From Auanema rhodensis (Eukaryota > Nematoda > Chromadorea > Rhabditida > Rhabditidae), in the NCBI GenBank assembly GCA_964057225.1, contig OZ059894.1, positions 10,364,131 through 10,428,130 of the forward strand: a DNA stretch of 64,000 nt, read 5' to 3'. Every line of letters starts with the position of its first letter. Position 1 is the first letter of the stretch. A program made the translations under genes and the position numbers. Positions 49,686 through 61,123 of the stretch are shown here, one piece after another. The notes beneath the pieces were generated by a model. It did no database searches and had not been told where the DNA came from. It saw only the letters and a program-made list of their open reading frames with translations.

Positions 49686-51759
49686 TTAAAAACTTCCTAA
49701 TAAATATGCTAGAATTATTGGTAGTAAATATTTTACATGGTTAACGCCATTATTAATTTTGTCTAAAGTTATGCCATCCACACCATATTTCTTCATATGC
49801 TCCCAAAAGTTGAATTCGTCTCGTAGGAGATCTACAATTTCCGTAATTTGATACTTTTTACAATATTTCTATCACCTGTATGGACTGCAGGTTTTGGAGC
49901 TAGTTTAACGTGAGAAAATTTCTCATCGAAAGAAATCCAAGGAATACTATCAGATTGAGGAATACTGTAAAACTAAAAAATACATTAAGTTCTAGTAATA
50001 GCTGATCACCCTGTTTTAATGAAATTAGCGTAACTTTCCAGAAGCATCTCACGAATAGTGTAGTCTTCCTCGTCAAACTCAAAGACATTGACGAGATAAC
50101 GACCGAATATATAAGGAAATTCATGGCAATGATAGGTTTCTGAAATTCTGATGTCATAGTCTATATAATATCTAAAACTATTAACTTTTCATTGGAAAAT
50201 CATCATTGAATTGATGAGGATTGAAATAATCGAAGCTGAGCACATATACATTTCCATTTTTACTGCGAGCCTTTGCTTCTCGAACTATAGCTGTATTGAA
50301 TGTTATTGTAGAAAGAATCTGATAATTGAAGTAGTAGTTTATCTGTAGACCACTATATCAAATACCTGAGTGTCTTGATTCATGTAATAAGGATAATCCG
50401 TTCTTCCGGATGGTAAGAAAAATCGTTTTGAATCATTAAAAACTCCACTGCTTTGATCGGATGGGAAACGCGGAATAATCACGTCGTTAATTCGATTGAT
50501 AACGGTTTCTTCATTCACAGTTTGGTAAATAGATGAATTACTTTTTAGATAAGCTAAATAAAAAAATTGAAAAAATTAGATAAAATTCTTCAAACTAAAC
50601 TGAAATATAATGATTCTGCTGACATAACCGATATTAAGACTGGAAGAGAAGGTGTATTTGTAGAATTCAGATTTTGAGGTTCATATGGCAGAATAGAATC
50701 ACCAATGTATGGGAAAAACGTTCCTTTGCTCTATTAAAACGAATGTTAGATGATATTTGAATGAATGAAACCTGATAATACAGAATATCCTTGATTGAAG
50801 CTGTTTGTAAGCATTTGTGATAAGTGGTAGTACAATTTAATGCTTTGAAAAAGTTTTCGGTTGATTGTATGGCTTGGTTTCTGTAAGATGTTAGACCCCA
50901 AGCTGAACCACTTAATTGAATAGTTCGGTTATAAAGTCCTATAAAGATTATGAGTTTTCTAACAATCAACGTAAGATATCATACCAACTGTGAATGGAGA
51001 AAGATTCAAGGCGCTTACAGAAAATGCTCCAGCACTGTGACCCATTACAGTTATTCTATTATGATCCCCACATAGCTTGTTCGCGTTCTTTTTCACAAAT
51101 TTCAAAGCCATAATTTGATCCCAAATTCCGAGATTTGTTGTTCCATTTATAGCAGCAAAGCCTTAGAGGATGTTAATGCAATTAATGAAAATTTTGAAAT
51201 ACCGAGAACTCCCAATCTATATTGAATGGTTACAACTACAACACCTCTAGAAACAAAGTTTTTAGCAAGCGGATAGTCATCTGGTTCAATAGCATCTCCT
51301 TCAACAAAGCCTCCTCCATGTATGAAAATGAGAATTGGATGTTTAGTGTCACACTACAAGTAATGCTGATATAAACTTTCAAAGCAATAGATTACCTCAG
51401 TTGGAGTAAATACATTCAAATACAAACAATCCTCACTGATAGGAAGGTTTTTCAATTTAGTCGTATCTTGAATACAAGCTGGTTTATATGTTTTTGTTGG
51501 TAAATCTTCTATCCAACTAACAGGTTCAACAGATTTCTAAAATTGAAACAAACAACAATGAAATTTATCCAAAATATACTTTTCCACGATCATCTATAGT
51601 TAGAGGTTTAGCAAATGGTACACCCAGAAAGACATTCATAGAAAAATCAGGAAAATCTTTTTGGAATCCAACAATATTTCCATAATGTGTGTTCAACACA
51701 ACATCTTCACAGTATGCTTGTGAAAGCAAAGATAAATATAACACTAATAAAGCTTTCAT
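49686..51759 (-). CDS. Secreted carboxylesterase, probably GPI-anchored (11 exons, 543 aa)
   Basis: Exons: 51580-51759, 51396-51536, 51203-51353, 50985-51161, 50772-50938, 50601-50730, 50366-50553, 50186-50318, 50010-50139, 49876-49964, 49686-49831; phases close. Type-B carboxylesterase of the alpha/beta-hydrolase fold: signal peptide (MKALLVLYLSLLSQAYC), YGNIVGF, FLGVPFAKP, the SEDCLYLNVFTP motif, the oxyanion-hole HGGGF, the nucleophile elbow GHSAG (Ser200), an acid in SAES (Glu311) and the His region YHCHEFPYIFG (His426 or 428). The triad appears intact, so it should be active on carboxylic esters; the natural substrate is unknown. The C-terminus ends in a hydrophobic stretch (VKYLLPIILAYLLGSF) after NNG, like a GPI signal. 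TTTCAG lies 3 nt before the ATG. It ends 181 bp from the convergent cyclin K gene. Confidence 0.93.
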
Positions 51760-53601
51760 AACTGAAACAAGTGGTAAATTATTTAAAAATTAAGATAGAA
51801 GTATAGGAAAATATAAATATATCAGAACTTCAGATGTACATAGGTTGGTAGATTCTATTGTGAATGAATGATCAATTAAATGTTCCATAAGTATAATCAG
51901 GGTTTTAAAAAGATTAAATAAACTTTTTTAGAATGAATATTCAATATAAAATTTAACGATAAAAACGATAACAGAATGCGAAAAACTGGAAAAAATCAAC
52001 AACTTGAACTCACAGATTTAACTAAAAATTTGAATAAATGAAATATATCATGAAATATCAAATCAAATATGAAGAATCAAGAAAAAATCTATCATGATTC
52101 TCAAGATTGCTGATTATTAAGAAGTAATCTGAGTATAGCATTCCATGAAAAGTTTCTTGATAACATTTTTTTTTTGATAATTTAACATGTTTTATATAAG
52201 CATAATGGCGATGAAAGATATTAATGTTATATCTTTATGACCTATAGGAAAAAAATGTTTTATATATCTTATATTATTTGAAAAAGAGAACATTACAATC
52301 TGTGTTAGCTTATGAGCTTGTTAGAAACTGAAGAAATAGTATAAGGTTTCAAACATTGAACACATTATTGCTTATGTAAGAAGATCCAAAAAGAAGAATA
52401 TTCTATAATTGTTATAAAACTAAACGAAAAGTTTAGTTCCGTTGATCTATTATCATTCCTGATACTCTTGCCTGATTGAAATTCTACTTTCTAATATTAT
52501 TTATTGAAGTAACTTCTGTTTCATTTTGTTTTTACAAACTCCTTTAATTCAAAAAATATAAATTTGTAAAGAAATTGATGACAATGATAGGTTTTTATGA
52601 TAATGCGTACAACACTTGTAACAGAAACAGAAATATAGGCAAAATGGCTGACATGACAGATATCAAGACTGTGAGAACAGTTCGAAGGCCGTTCGCAGAA
52701 TTCAGATGTTCTGATTTACTATGTGTGATACCCATTGATGTGAACTTCTTCAATTCGCCATACTAAAAGTGAAAACAGTGAAAATATAAATAAACCATTC
52801 TGCTTTAAAAATCTTCGGATAGTCGAAATTGTTTGCAGAAAGTCGGCTTTCATATAACTTCACAAGTTAGTTTACTTGGCACTTTTAGTTTTTTAAACTT
52901 GCCAAGTAAACCTAAGGAAACACATTAAAAGCTTAATTAAGCTTTAAAATTAGGTAAAATAATACAATATAAATAAAATAAAATAAAATAAATAAAATAT
53001 CTTAGAATTGATAGGAAATCAGATGAACAATTGATGTTTTACTTTAAATTATTTTTTAAAATACTATAACTTCTTAGCGATGACTCATACAAAGAAAAAC
53101 TAGTATATTTAAAACTTGGAATTAAGAATCAAAGTAATATTTTCAGAAACTTTTATGGGTTATTCACCATTGATGGGACGTCACAGATACACAAATACAT
53201 AACAACCGCTCATCTCAAGTTTCATTTTAGAAATGATTCACACATCTAATTTGAAAACATCTAATTCATATTTGATTGAAATACCATTCCAACCAAATGT
53301 ATTGAAACATCTATTGAAACGTGTTTAGTAGATTTTTGAATTATGCTGAATCTTCTGAAGGCAGGTAATCCGCTCTTGTTAAAACTTAAACCTAGTCACG
53401 TGTCTATCGTTTTGTTTCAAACTTTTCGATGAAAACAAACAAAAAACATAAACTTTAATATCAATATGATTGAGCATATCAAGATTACAAATTAAGCCCG
53501 TGATGGGTAAAAATAGAGGCACACAAATTATACCAAATTAACAAACATCTTATTACAATTAGAAGAAGAGACGGAGCAATGTCTCTTTTTTCAAAAATAC
53601 A
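51760..53601. other. Intergenic, AT-rich
   Basis: Upstream of the carboxylesterase and downstream of UNC-60B, both on the minus strand. A TAAAA-type tract lies near 52975-53000. A short + frame at 52575-52766 has no recognisable product. Nothing else is supported. Confidence 0.6.
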
Positions 53602-55423
53602 TTACAATCTCTGTTGGCTCATGAGTTCGTGCTTAATAGCCTTTTCATCAATATCAGACAGCTCAGAAGCTTGAACCTGCATAAGTGACTGAAGACCAAG
53701 AGTAGCTTTCAAAGCAGCTACAGAGGAGGCGTACAACATGCGTCGACGAACTGGAGCGTCATCGGGGCAGCTAAAATAAAGAAATTAAAACAAATAATTG
53801 TTAAACACAAACTATTGGATGAAGATGACTTTGCTGAGCTTGCTTCCTCCTTCAGTTCCTTGTCTCTGAACTTGAACCTCAACATCTACAGCAGCATATC
53901 TTAACAAACCGTTTGAAAATAAGTATTTTATTAACGAAAAACCTGCATTCTTTTCCCCCTTCAACACACTTTTTCAACTCTTCAATAAAGTCTCCATAAG
54001 AAGCTCCCTTCTCACCAACTTTTTCGACCTCGATACATGTATCGTTCTTTCCGATCTGTAATGATGTGTGTTTTGTCTGACTCATACTCTATGATTGACA
54101 CGAAAAAGATGTGGAAATTCTTGCCTTGAAGATTAAGAAACTATGTTGATGTTTATTGTGAAGTTGATCGTAAGCAGTTTTGCAAGAGGCATCAATCTTG
54201 ACTCCAGAAGCCTAAAGCCATTTATATATGTAAAAAGAATGTAAAACAAGGTACGGCACATGGTTTTATTATCTAAATTAATAAAATCTGCATTACCATT
54301 ACAAGTAAAAACATTACTCAAAAGGAGACGTGCAAATATAAAGCGCCAGGATTAAAAAGGACACGAATGGATCAGCATAACAGGCTGAATTTGTACCCAA
54401 ATGCACCTAGTCGACTCCTATCAAGAAGCTCGCCTAGGATACCGGTTCATGAAGCCTAACTAGTGAAAAGGAAACTTGTGTTAGATAAAAGGAACACGGC
54501 AGTGGATAAGGTTATTACTCACAACAACGCAGGCAGATCAGTAATAGACGCCAAAAGGGCCATAAATGAATTAGAAATTAAACAGAAAAGTAGAAGTGAC
54601 ACGTTTGGACATATAACTTAATTGTCGGCGTACTTCTCAACGAGCTTGCTGAGCAAATCTTTGTGGGAAAGCTCGGATTCATCAGAAATCTGAAGCACAG
54701 TCTTTATAGAAAAACCATACAAAATAACAAACCTGGAATTGGAGCATCTTTCCGGTTCCGAGAGAAGCCTTAATAGCAGAAGCTGAAGAGGCGTACACCA
54801 TCTTCTTCTTGATGGTGGAGGTGTCTGGGACGCTGAAACATAGTGGATAAGATAATGAAATTCATACAAAACACATTACATTTGGAGGAATACAATCTTG
54901 TCCATCTTAGAAGTACCAGCTCCTACACGAGAACAGGTGAATTTGAAATCGAAAACAGCATAACGGCAATCAGCGTAGTTCTCGGTACGGGTCTGAAAGT
55001 TTATAGTTATAGTATCTTGAATATTAAACCTGAATATTAACCTTAACATCTTCAACAAACTTTTCGAAGGCAGCCTTAGAGTTATCTTCATAATCATCCC
55101 CAGAGATACCGATCTCTTCCTGGCTAACAGCGGCTTCGACAACTACTTCACGATCCTGAAAATAGCATATTCGACATTGCGCAACTAAATTGAGTTTATA
55201 CCTGGATCTTGAAGAGAATATAACGGTATTCTCTCTTTCCCTCGCTAAGTTTTTGGAAAGTAGCCTGGACCTCAGGATTGACAGAAACACCGGATGTTGA
55301 CTAAAAACACAGCAAACACATTCAGCACACCCACACACATGCGTTTTAAGATAATAATTTGTTAATTTCGAAATAAGATTAGAAGTGATAAATATTTTGT
55401 GAATTAAAAAATGAACTCACCAT
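53602..55423 (-). CDS. unc-60: UNC-60B-type ADF/cofilin (muscle isoform; 5 exons, 152 aa)
   Basis: Shared initiator exon 55421-55423 (ATG only), then 54125-54211, 53943-54055, 53813-53899, 53602-53770; phases close. The product begins MASGVKIDASCKTAYD and contains the cofilin actin-binding long helix (APVRRRMLYASSVAALKATL). Its 152 residues equal the C. elegans UNC-60B length. UNC-60B depolymerises and severs actin and is needed for thin-filament organisation in body-wall muscle. Its exons lie downstream of the UNC-60A exons, so it must be made by splicing the ATG exon over the whole A unit (an intron of about 1.2 kb). Its second intron (54056-54124) uses a GC donor (AAG/GCAAGA) and TTACAG. 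Identification is secure from the isoform-specific sequence. Confidence 0.95.
54056..54124 (-). other. GC-AG intron in UNC-60B
   Basis: 69-nt intron with donor AAG/GCAAGA and acceptor CATTACAG. No GT donor nearby keeps the cofilin frame (LIFK joined to IGKND). AAG/GCAAG is the classic strong-context GC donor. Confidence 0.88.
54618..55423 (-). CDS. unc-60: UNC-60A-type ADF/cofilin (non-muscle isoform; 6 exons, 166 aa)
   Basis: Shared initiator exon 55421-55423, then 55202-55300, 55042-55155, 54880-54992, 54733-54832, 54618-54689; phases close. The product starts MSTSGVSVNPEVQATFQKL and has the A-type hallmarks GISGDDYED, CRYAVFDFKFTCSRVGAG, KMDKIVFLQ and KKKMVYASSASAIKASLGTG. UNC-60A severs actin and supports early embryonic cytokinesis and somatic gonad function in C. 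elegans. Exon 3 has two in-phase donors 12 nt apart (ending at 55042 or 55030); the longer form inserts Val-Asn-Ile-Gln, and the shorter fits the known family. A TTTTTTTACAG acceptor near 55481 indicates an upstream 5'-UTR exon or spliced leader addition. Confidence 0.95.
55421..55423 (-). other. unc-60: Shared initiator-methionine exon boundary of unc-60
   Basis: The ATG is immediately followed by a GTGAGT donor, so the coding part of the first exon is Met alone. Both downstream units start in phase 0 after their acceptors, so either can be joined to it. This is the known unc-60 mechanism for making two different cofilins from one promoter. Confidence 0.93.
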
Positions 55424-58400
55424 AGTTATACAACTGTTTCGTTTGCAGGAAAAGCACAAAAAGCAAGTTTAAGGAAACCTGTAAAAAAACAAGAATTATC
55501 TAATATTAATATAATACAAACGTCAATCAAAGAAATTGTTTAATTATAGAAATTCAAAAATTAAAAACATTTCGTGAACATGAACTATAGTGTAATAATA
55601 GTTTAAAAATCAGATGTAGTGGAGCGAACGCGTGATATATAGAAGTGGATTAACAAAAGCGAATCTATTGAAAGAATTAATCAAGAAGACAATGTTGGGC
55701 AAAAAAATGACTAGGACATATATTTGTCTATCGATTAGAGGTTTTCTGGGCTTGACTCATGTACAGCCGCTCTTCTCCGGGTGGGTGGATGACGCAACTG
55801 TACAACATTAGACAAAACGAGAAAAAACAGAAATAAACAACGAGAAAACAGCAATATTTTTAAGAATCAGTCGATAATCTGGTGCTGAGTGGATAATAGA
55901 GTGGTAGTTAGTTGTAGTAGTAATGACCTCTACTCGCAGTGTCAGGGCGCAAATGCCGAAGCGTTCAAAGAAATAAGGGTTCTAAGGCAGTACTTGCCTG
56001 GCCGGGCGCGTCGCGGCAGAGACCACGCCTACCTCCAACGCGCACCTATACTGTACTATGTAGTTTAATCAGAAGATGCATAGATTTTAAAAAATTATGA
56101 AGCGAAAACTTAGAAGATCAAAAAGAGAAAAAACAAAAAAAAATCTTTTTTTTTTCATATTTTTTTGGACATATAGTTATGGAAATGCGCAATAGAAGAG
56201 AACGAACACCAACAATATTCTAATGCTGGGTGGGCAGATTACATTGATCACAAAATGGAGGCTATGACATTGGAAACCTTCACAAACCTGTATAACAAGA
56301 AATTTTGGACAAAATTGAGACAAAAAGAGAACAAACAATACAAGCGTTCGCGTAGTCTTATGAAACAATATGGGAATATGCAAGATGCGGATGCATAAAC
56401 CAACGTTGCAGACCGATGTGTAACTTGGCACATGGCGAGCTACTATCATATCAGTTCTTTAACTGCTTACCACTTCAGTAACAGCATTTGTTATTTTTAT
56501 CGATCGATATAGGCGCTCACCTTTGTTAAGTGGAGATTATGGAAGTGTTTGTTCTGAGGGGCCAACCTGCTCGTCGCGCCCAAACCTTAGTGTTTACCTC
56601 TTATTTTTCTTAGGTGTTTTCATACTTTCGAACTAGCTACTAGTAGTTCATACTAATAATAATCAGAAAATTAGAGATAAACAATTTAAATCAGCAAAGT
56701 TGAAAAATATCAAAGGCAATAAAAATTAGAATCTAGGAATAGTCATAGCGGCAAAGATAGAACCTAATAAATTGGTGTTGAGTCATCACAACGGCAATAA
56801 ACATCAACTAATTGAGAAAATAATAGAATCGAAAACCAGTACCACTCCCAATCACGACAGAAAGCTCAAGGTATGATATAGGATTGAAGGAGCTATGACC
56901 TGTTAGAATTCCAATAATCATCCATAGAAGTTAAATGACGCCGTTTCCCACACAAAATGGATTGAGCGCCAAATTTGAATCATCATTTAGAAAATCAGTC
57001 CGAATAGGAGGGGAAGATCTGTCCTATTGAAAGAATAGGGTAAGTGAGTGAGTGAAAAGAATGCCCTATTTCAGATTCACGTCATTCGCGTGGACAGATG
57101 TTAAGCGAACCATGCAAGATCCAAACGATTTCTTGATCATGGCCACTTTATTCAGTTTGATGCTGGTGCTGAATATAATGACCAATCATAACTGTGTTGT
57201 GTAGGACTAGATTAGGTCTAACCGGTCTATGCTGTCACCAGAGAAAGGCGAGCAGAAGATGAGTATTTTTCGAGATGATGGAGCAAAGATGACACTAGGA
57301 GCATATTGCGGGGAATAAAAACGATAGATTGATTATGGCAAATAAGAAAAAACTGCTTGACAGTTGCTGGGAAAATATCAGAAGGATGTTAGAAGGAATA
57401 TGCTAAATGTTCGAAAAGGGGGAAAGGTATATATTGATGAGGGGATGAAAAAGAGGTTAAAAAGACGACGAAGAGGCCGAACCGATGACACAAAAGAATC
57501 ATTGAGAGCGGATGGCGGTTGGCCAGTCGGACGTCGGTTGCTTGGTTGGTCGATCGTCAGCCGGACGGATGGACGATGGGTGAGGGGGGGGGGCGGTATG
57601 GCTGGGAACAACGTATCACAACAGGCACAAAACGATCTCTCTCCTTCTCTTAATATTTCTCAATCGCTCGACCGATCGTCTCTATCTTTCTTTGCTCTGC
57701 TTTTCCTCCCCTCACTTTACACTCAAAGGAAAAGAAACTGGGAGAAGGAAACGTAGAGAAAACCGAGATAGATGTAGCTAGACAGACAATTTGGCAGTTC
57801 AGCAGCATCTGGATTTCTCAAATCCTGTTCTTCTCTCCTTAGCAATCGTTCTCTCCTTATTCTATCGTATCCATCCTCCTCACCAACACCCCCGTTAATG
57901 ATGGATACAGGCGGAGCCGATGAGGACTAACCAAGCAACTAAAGGTCTAGCACTCCCTCCTCGGTAAACAGAAACCGTTATCGACTACCGGTCGGCAGCA
58001 GCCCCTAACAATTAGTAGATGACAATGACGATGATAGAAGGGAACTCATTGAAAGACAGAAATCTAAGCAATGAACATTCATGTTATAGGACAATTAGCT
58101 AGCTGTTTTTGAAAAAGAATGAGTGTCATTCGCGATGTCTTATGAAATCGCGCACGATCCTGGCCGTGGCTTGAGTCAGCTCAAGGCCAGGAAAGGTGGA
58201 GCATCATGACAAGACAAACATCCAGAATAACGGCGAAAAATGGTCACAATTTGAAGGTGGGGAAATCATCTTCTATATGCTAAAGACACACAGAAAATCA
58301 GTCAATACTAGCTGTAAACATCTAGAGTTCACTATATATTAAAATAAGAAAAGCAATGAAACGGGACGGTAGTTGGCGATTAGGTACCTAATCCAAATGC

Positions 58401-61123
58401 TAAGAAACAACACGCGAGCAATATCTTCTTCTCTTTCTCTCATCTTTCTGTCCTCGAACTTTAATATCATTTTTGGTTGATTGCTCTTTACCAATATATT
58501 GAAACAACGTCGCGCAAACGTGCACTGTGTAACAGTCGTAGTAACAACTGGAGACAGAAGGTGATAAAGTAGAAGCTGAAGACATTTTGATGCGAGTTAA
58601 ACCAGAAAAATTATAATAGTAAGACACATTTAACAGCTCAGAGATAGAAACAAACGATCGAACAGCAAAACACCAGCTGTCACAGCGTTTCTTCGGCCCT
58701 ATGACTCGTTGCAAATCAATAAACAGTGGCTCTCATACATATATACAAATATATTATATGTATATATAAATCTAAAAACCACTGCATCAAAAGACTAATC
58801 AATTGTTCAAAAAGAATGCAGAGAATAGATAAAAACAGTCTAGAATAACGCGATGTCATGGAAAAGTTGCTGATATGAACTCAATGGCATGACTTTCCTA
58901 AATATTAATGTTCATGTACAGCGATCAATTTACAGTTTTATAATATATCTATTTTCTCATCATTATAATAAGTTAAAACAAGGCAAATACTAACGAAATT
59001 CAATAAAAAATAATTAAAACTGTCTTATACTTAGATAAATTCAAACTTTCAAGTATTTTAGCAAATGCTCTTAATAAAATCTGAGAGGATAATAAATACG
59101 ACCGCATGTCAGCGAAGTTGAACGCAAAATGAACAGCCGAGTTAGCGTTCATTTCAATTCTTCTATGAAATTCAATTTTCTTATTATCATTAATTGTAAA
59201 CAGTTCATGTAATACTAATATAAACATTATTAAAATAATATCAAATTTAGATTATAAATTATAAAAGAAATGTATATACATATGTTATCGTCGTCAAATG
59301 TTTTGAGAATTTTATTTTTTATTTCCTTTTTAAGAATATAATAATTCCGTATTCTCTTCAAAAGTCCTCATTTTCTTATCATATAACATTTGATTTTACT
59401 ATTAAACATGAATGTTATCTTTTGAAATCTTAGGTATGAAGTAACTTTTTTTCAGTTATAGAGATTATCTCATATTCTCTCTCTCTCTTTCTTTCTTTCT
59501 AAAATTTATTAAAAAGAAATGAAATTCTTCATAGAAGAACTAAAACTATTGTTTTTTTTCTTCAATTTAACTATATTGACTATATGTATGTGTCTAGTTC
59601 TAAATACAAATCTTGAGATGATTACAAAATATTTTTTTTAAAAGTAGAAGAGCGAGAAAGATTGGAGAGATATGACCCCAACGAATAAAATTTATTGTTC
59701 CAAATGTTTTTTTTTTTGAATTATTTTACACTTCATGAATATACAAACATGTGTAAATTTTAAATAAAAATAAAAAAGTTTATTATATTTCATATTATTG
59801 ATGTTCAAGTATGTTTCAAACAAAAGATTATATTTGCTATGTTCGAATTTCAGTTTTTTCGTTGATTCACCTATGCTTCGGAATAATAATGTTTCTAATG
59901 TTATGAGCTTTGATGTGTTTAGCAAAGATGTTATATCTTCATACTGTGTATTCAAGCTTTATCTATTTCTTCATCAAAACTTATTTTTTAGTATTTTACT
60001 TGTAGCTGAGTCCTAGTTACTTCCTCACTGAATATATTATTTCACAATATGCTTGTAATCACTGAAAATATTTGTTTTAAACTTAAATCAATGTTAGAAC
60101 AACAATGTTGAAATTTTTTGAAGTTTTTCAAATTTTGTTAATTCATTCCAGATGTTATTGATGTATCCTTTAAACTATTTTTCTTTTAAATCTTAAAATA
60201 ATTGAATTATATATAGAAATAGATGTTATAGTATTCTTGTTAAGATTGTTGAAGATTTCTTTTTTTTTAAAACTTACTAACATCTCTTTGATTTTATTGC
60301 TAATGATAACTTCGTTAATTCTTTCATTTTCTCTTAAAAAAACAGAAATTTTCTTTTCGATTAATTAATTTTGTCAGAGACAATTGTATCAGAATAGAAA
60401 TTAAATATATTTTTAAAACCAACATAAACATAATATTGAGTTAACGTTGTGATACGATAAGATAGGGTTTTAAAGTTTGAAATATCATAGTCATAGTGTT
60501 CCCCAAAAATCTATTAATGATAAGAATATTCGGTAATATATAATAAATAATATAAAAAAATAAATAATGTAAGTATTGGAAATAAGAAAAAACATATTAT
60601 ATAGATGATCTTATTCAACTGACAAGTTACAGATTAAGATGACTTTTATGTAAATTGGTCCTAGAAAGAAGTACAAATTATCTTCTTTCAACTTTTTATG
60701 AGAATAAAACCTTTTTTAATAATTGTATAAGGATAGAAAGAAAGAATTTCAATTATTTAAACTATTTCATAATAAAATTAACTTTTTGAAATTGAAAACA
60801 TTGAAATGACAAGTTTGATATTTACTTTTAATTACTATTTCTTTATAGTAAATGGGTTGTAGCTGGTTATAAGCAGTGAATCAAATTCAAAATTTGTTTT
60901 TCGCATTAAGGTCTTGCTATTCTTTATTTTCATAACATCTGTTGAAAGTATCGTGGTTAATTACTTCATTTTCTTTGTTTTTCAATTGTAAAAAGATAAA
61001 AATAAATTAGAAATTATTTATTATTTATTATTTAATAGAAACAATCGTTTATATACAGTGCACAGACCTTTGCATAAGCGAAAAAATATATTTAAAAATT
61101 GGAAAGCTCACACTTCAGTAAAC
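55424..61123. other. unc-60 upstream region and AT-rich spacer
   Basis: The first 3 kb is unusually complex and GC-richer for this window (GC-rich patches near 55994-56046 and 57470-57605, a G run near 57586-57594) and may hold unc-60 control elements or an upstream exon. A minus-strand frame near 58400-58714 with a possible donor after codon 32 could be an unknown first exon. From about 58.7 to 61.0 kb the DNA is AT-rich with no coding signal. The + frame at 57364-57756 has no recognisable domain. Confidence 0.5.
61017..61022 (-). terminator. Poly(A) signal of the Lys/Cys-rich secreted protein gene
   Basis: AATAAA on the minus strand about 100 nt after the stop, followed by two further overlapping copies. 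Confidence 0.55.

Noticed and set aside
54360-54480. Possible tRNA-like or structured element in the intron between the unc-60 A and B units
   Set aside because: No cloverleaf or B-box could be made; treated as ordinary spacer.
57364-57756. 130-codon + frame, basic
   Set aside because: Low-complexity Arg/Gly composition in a GC-rich patch, no domain, no splice-leader acceptor, and it includes a G homopolymer.
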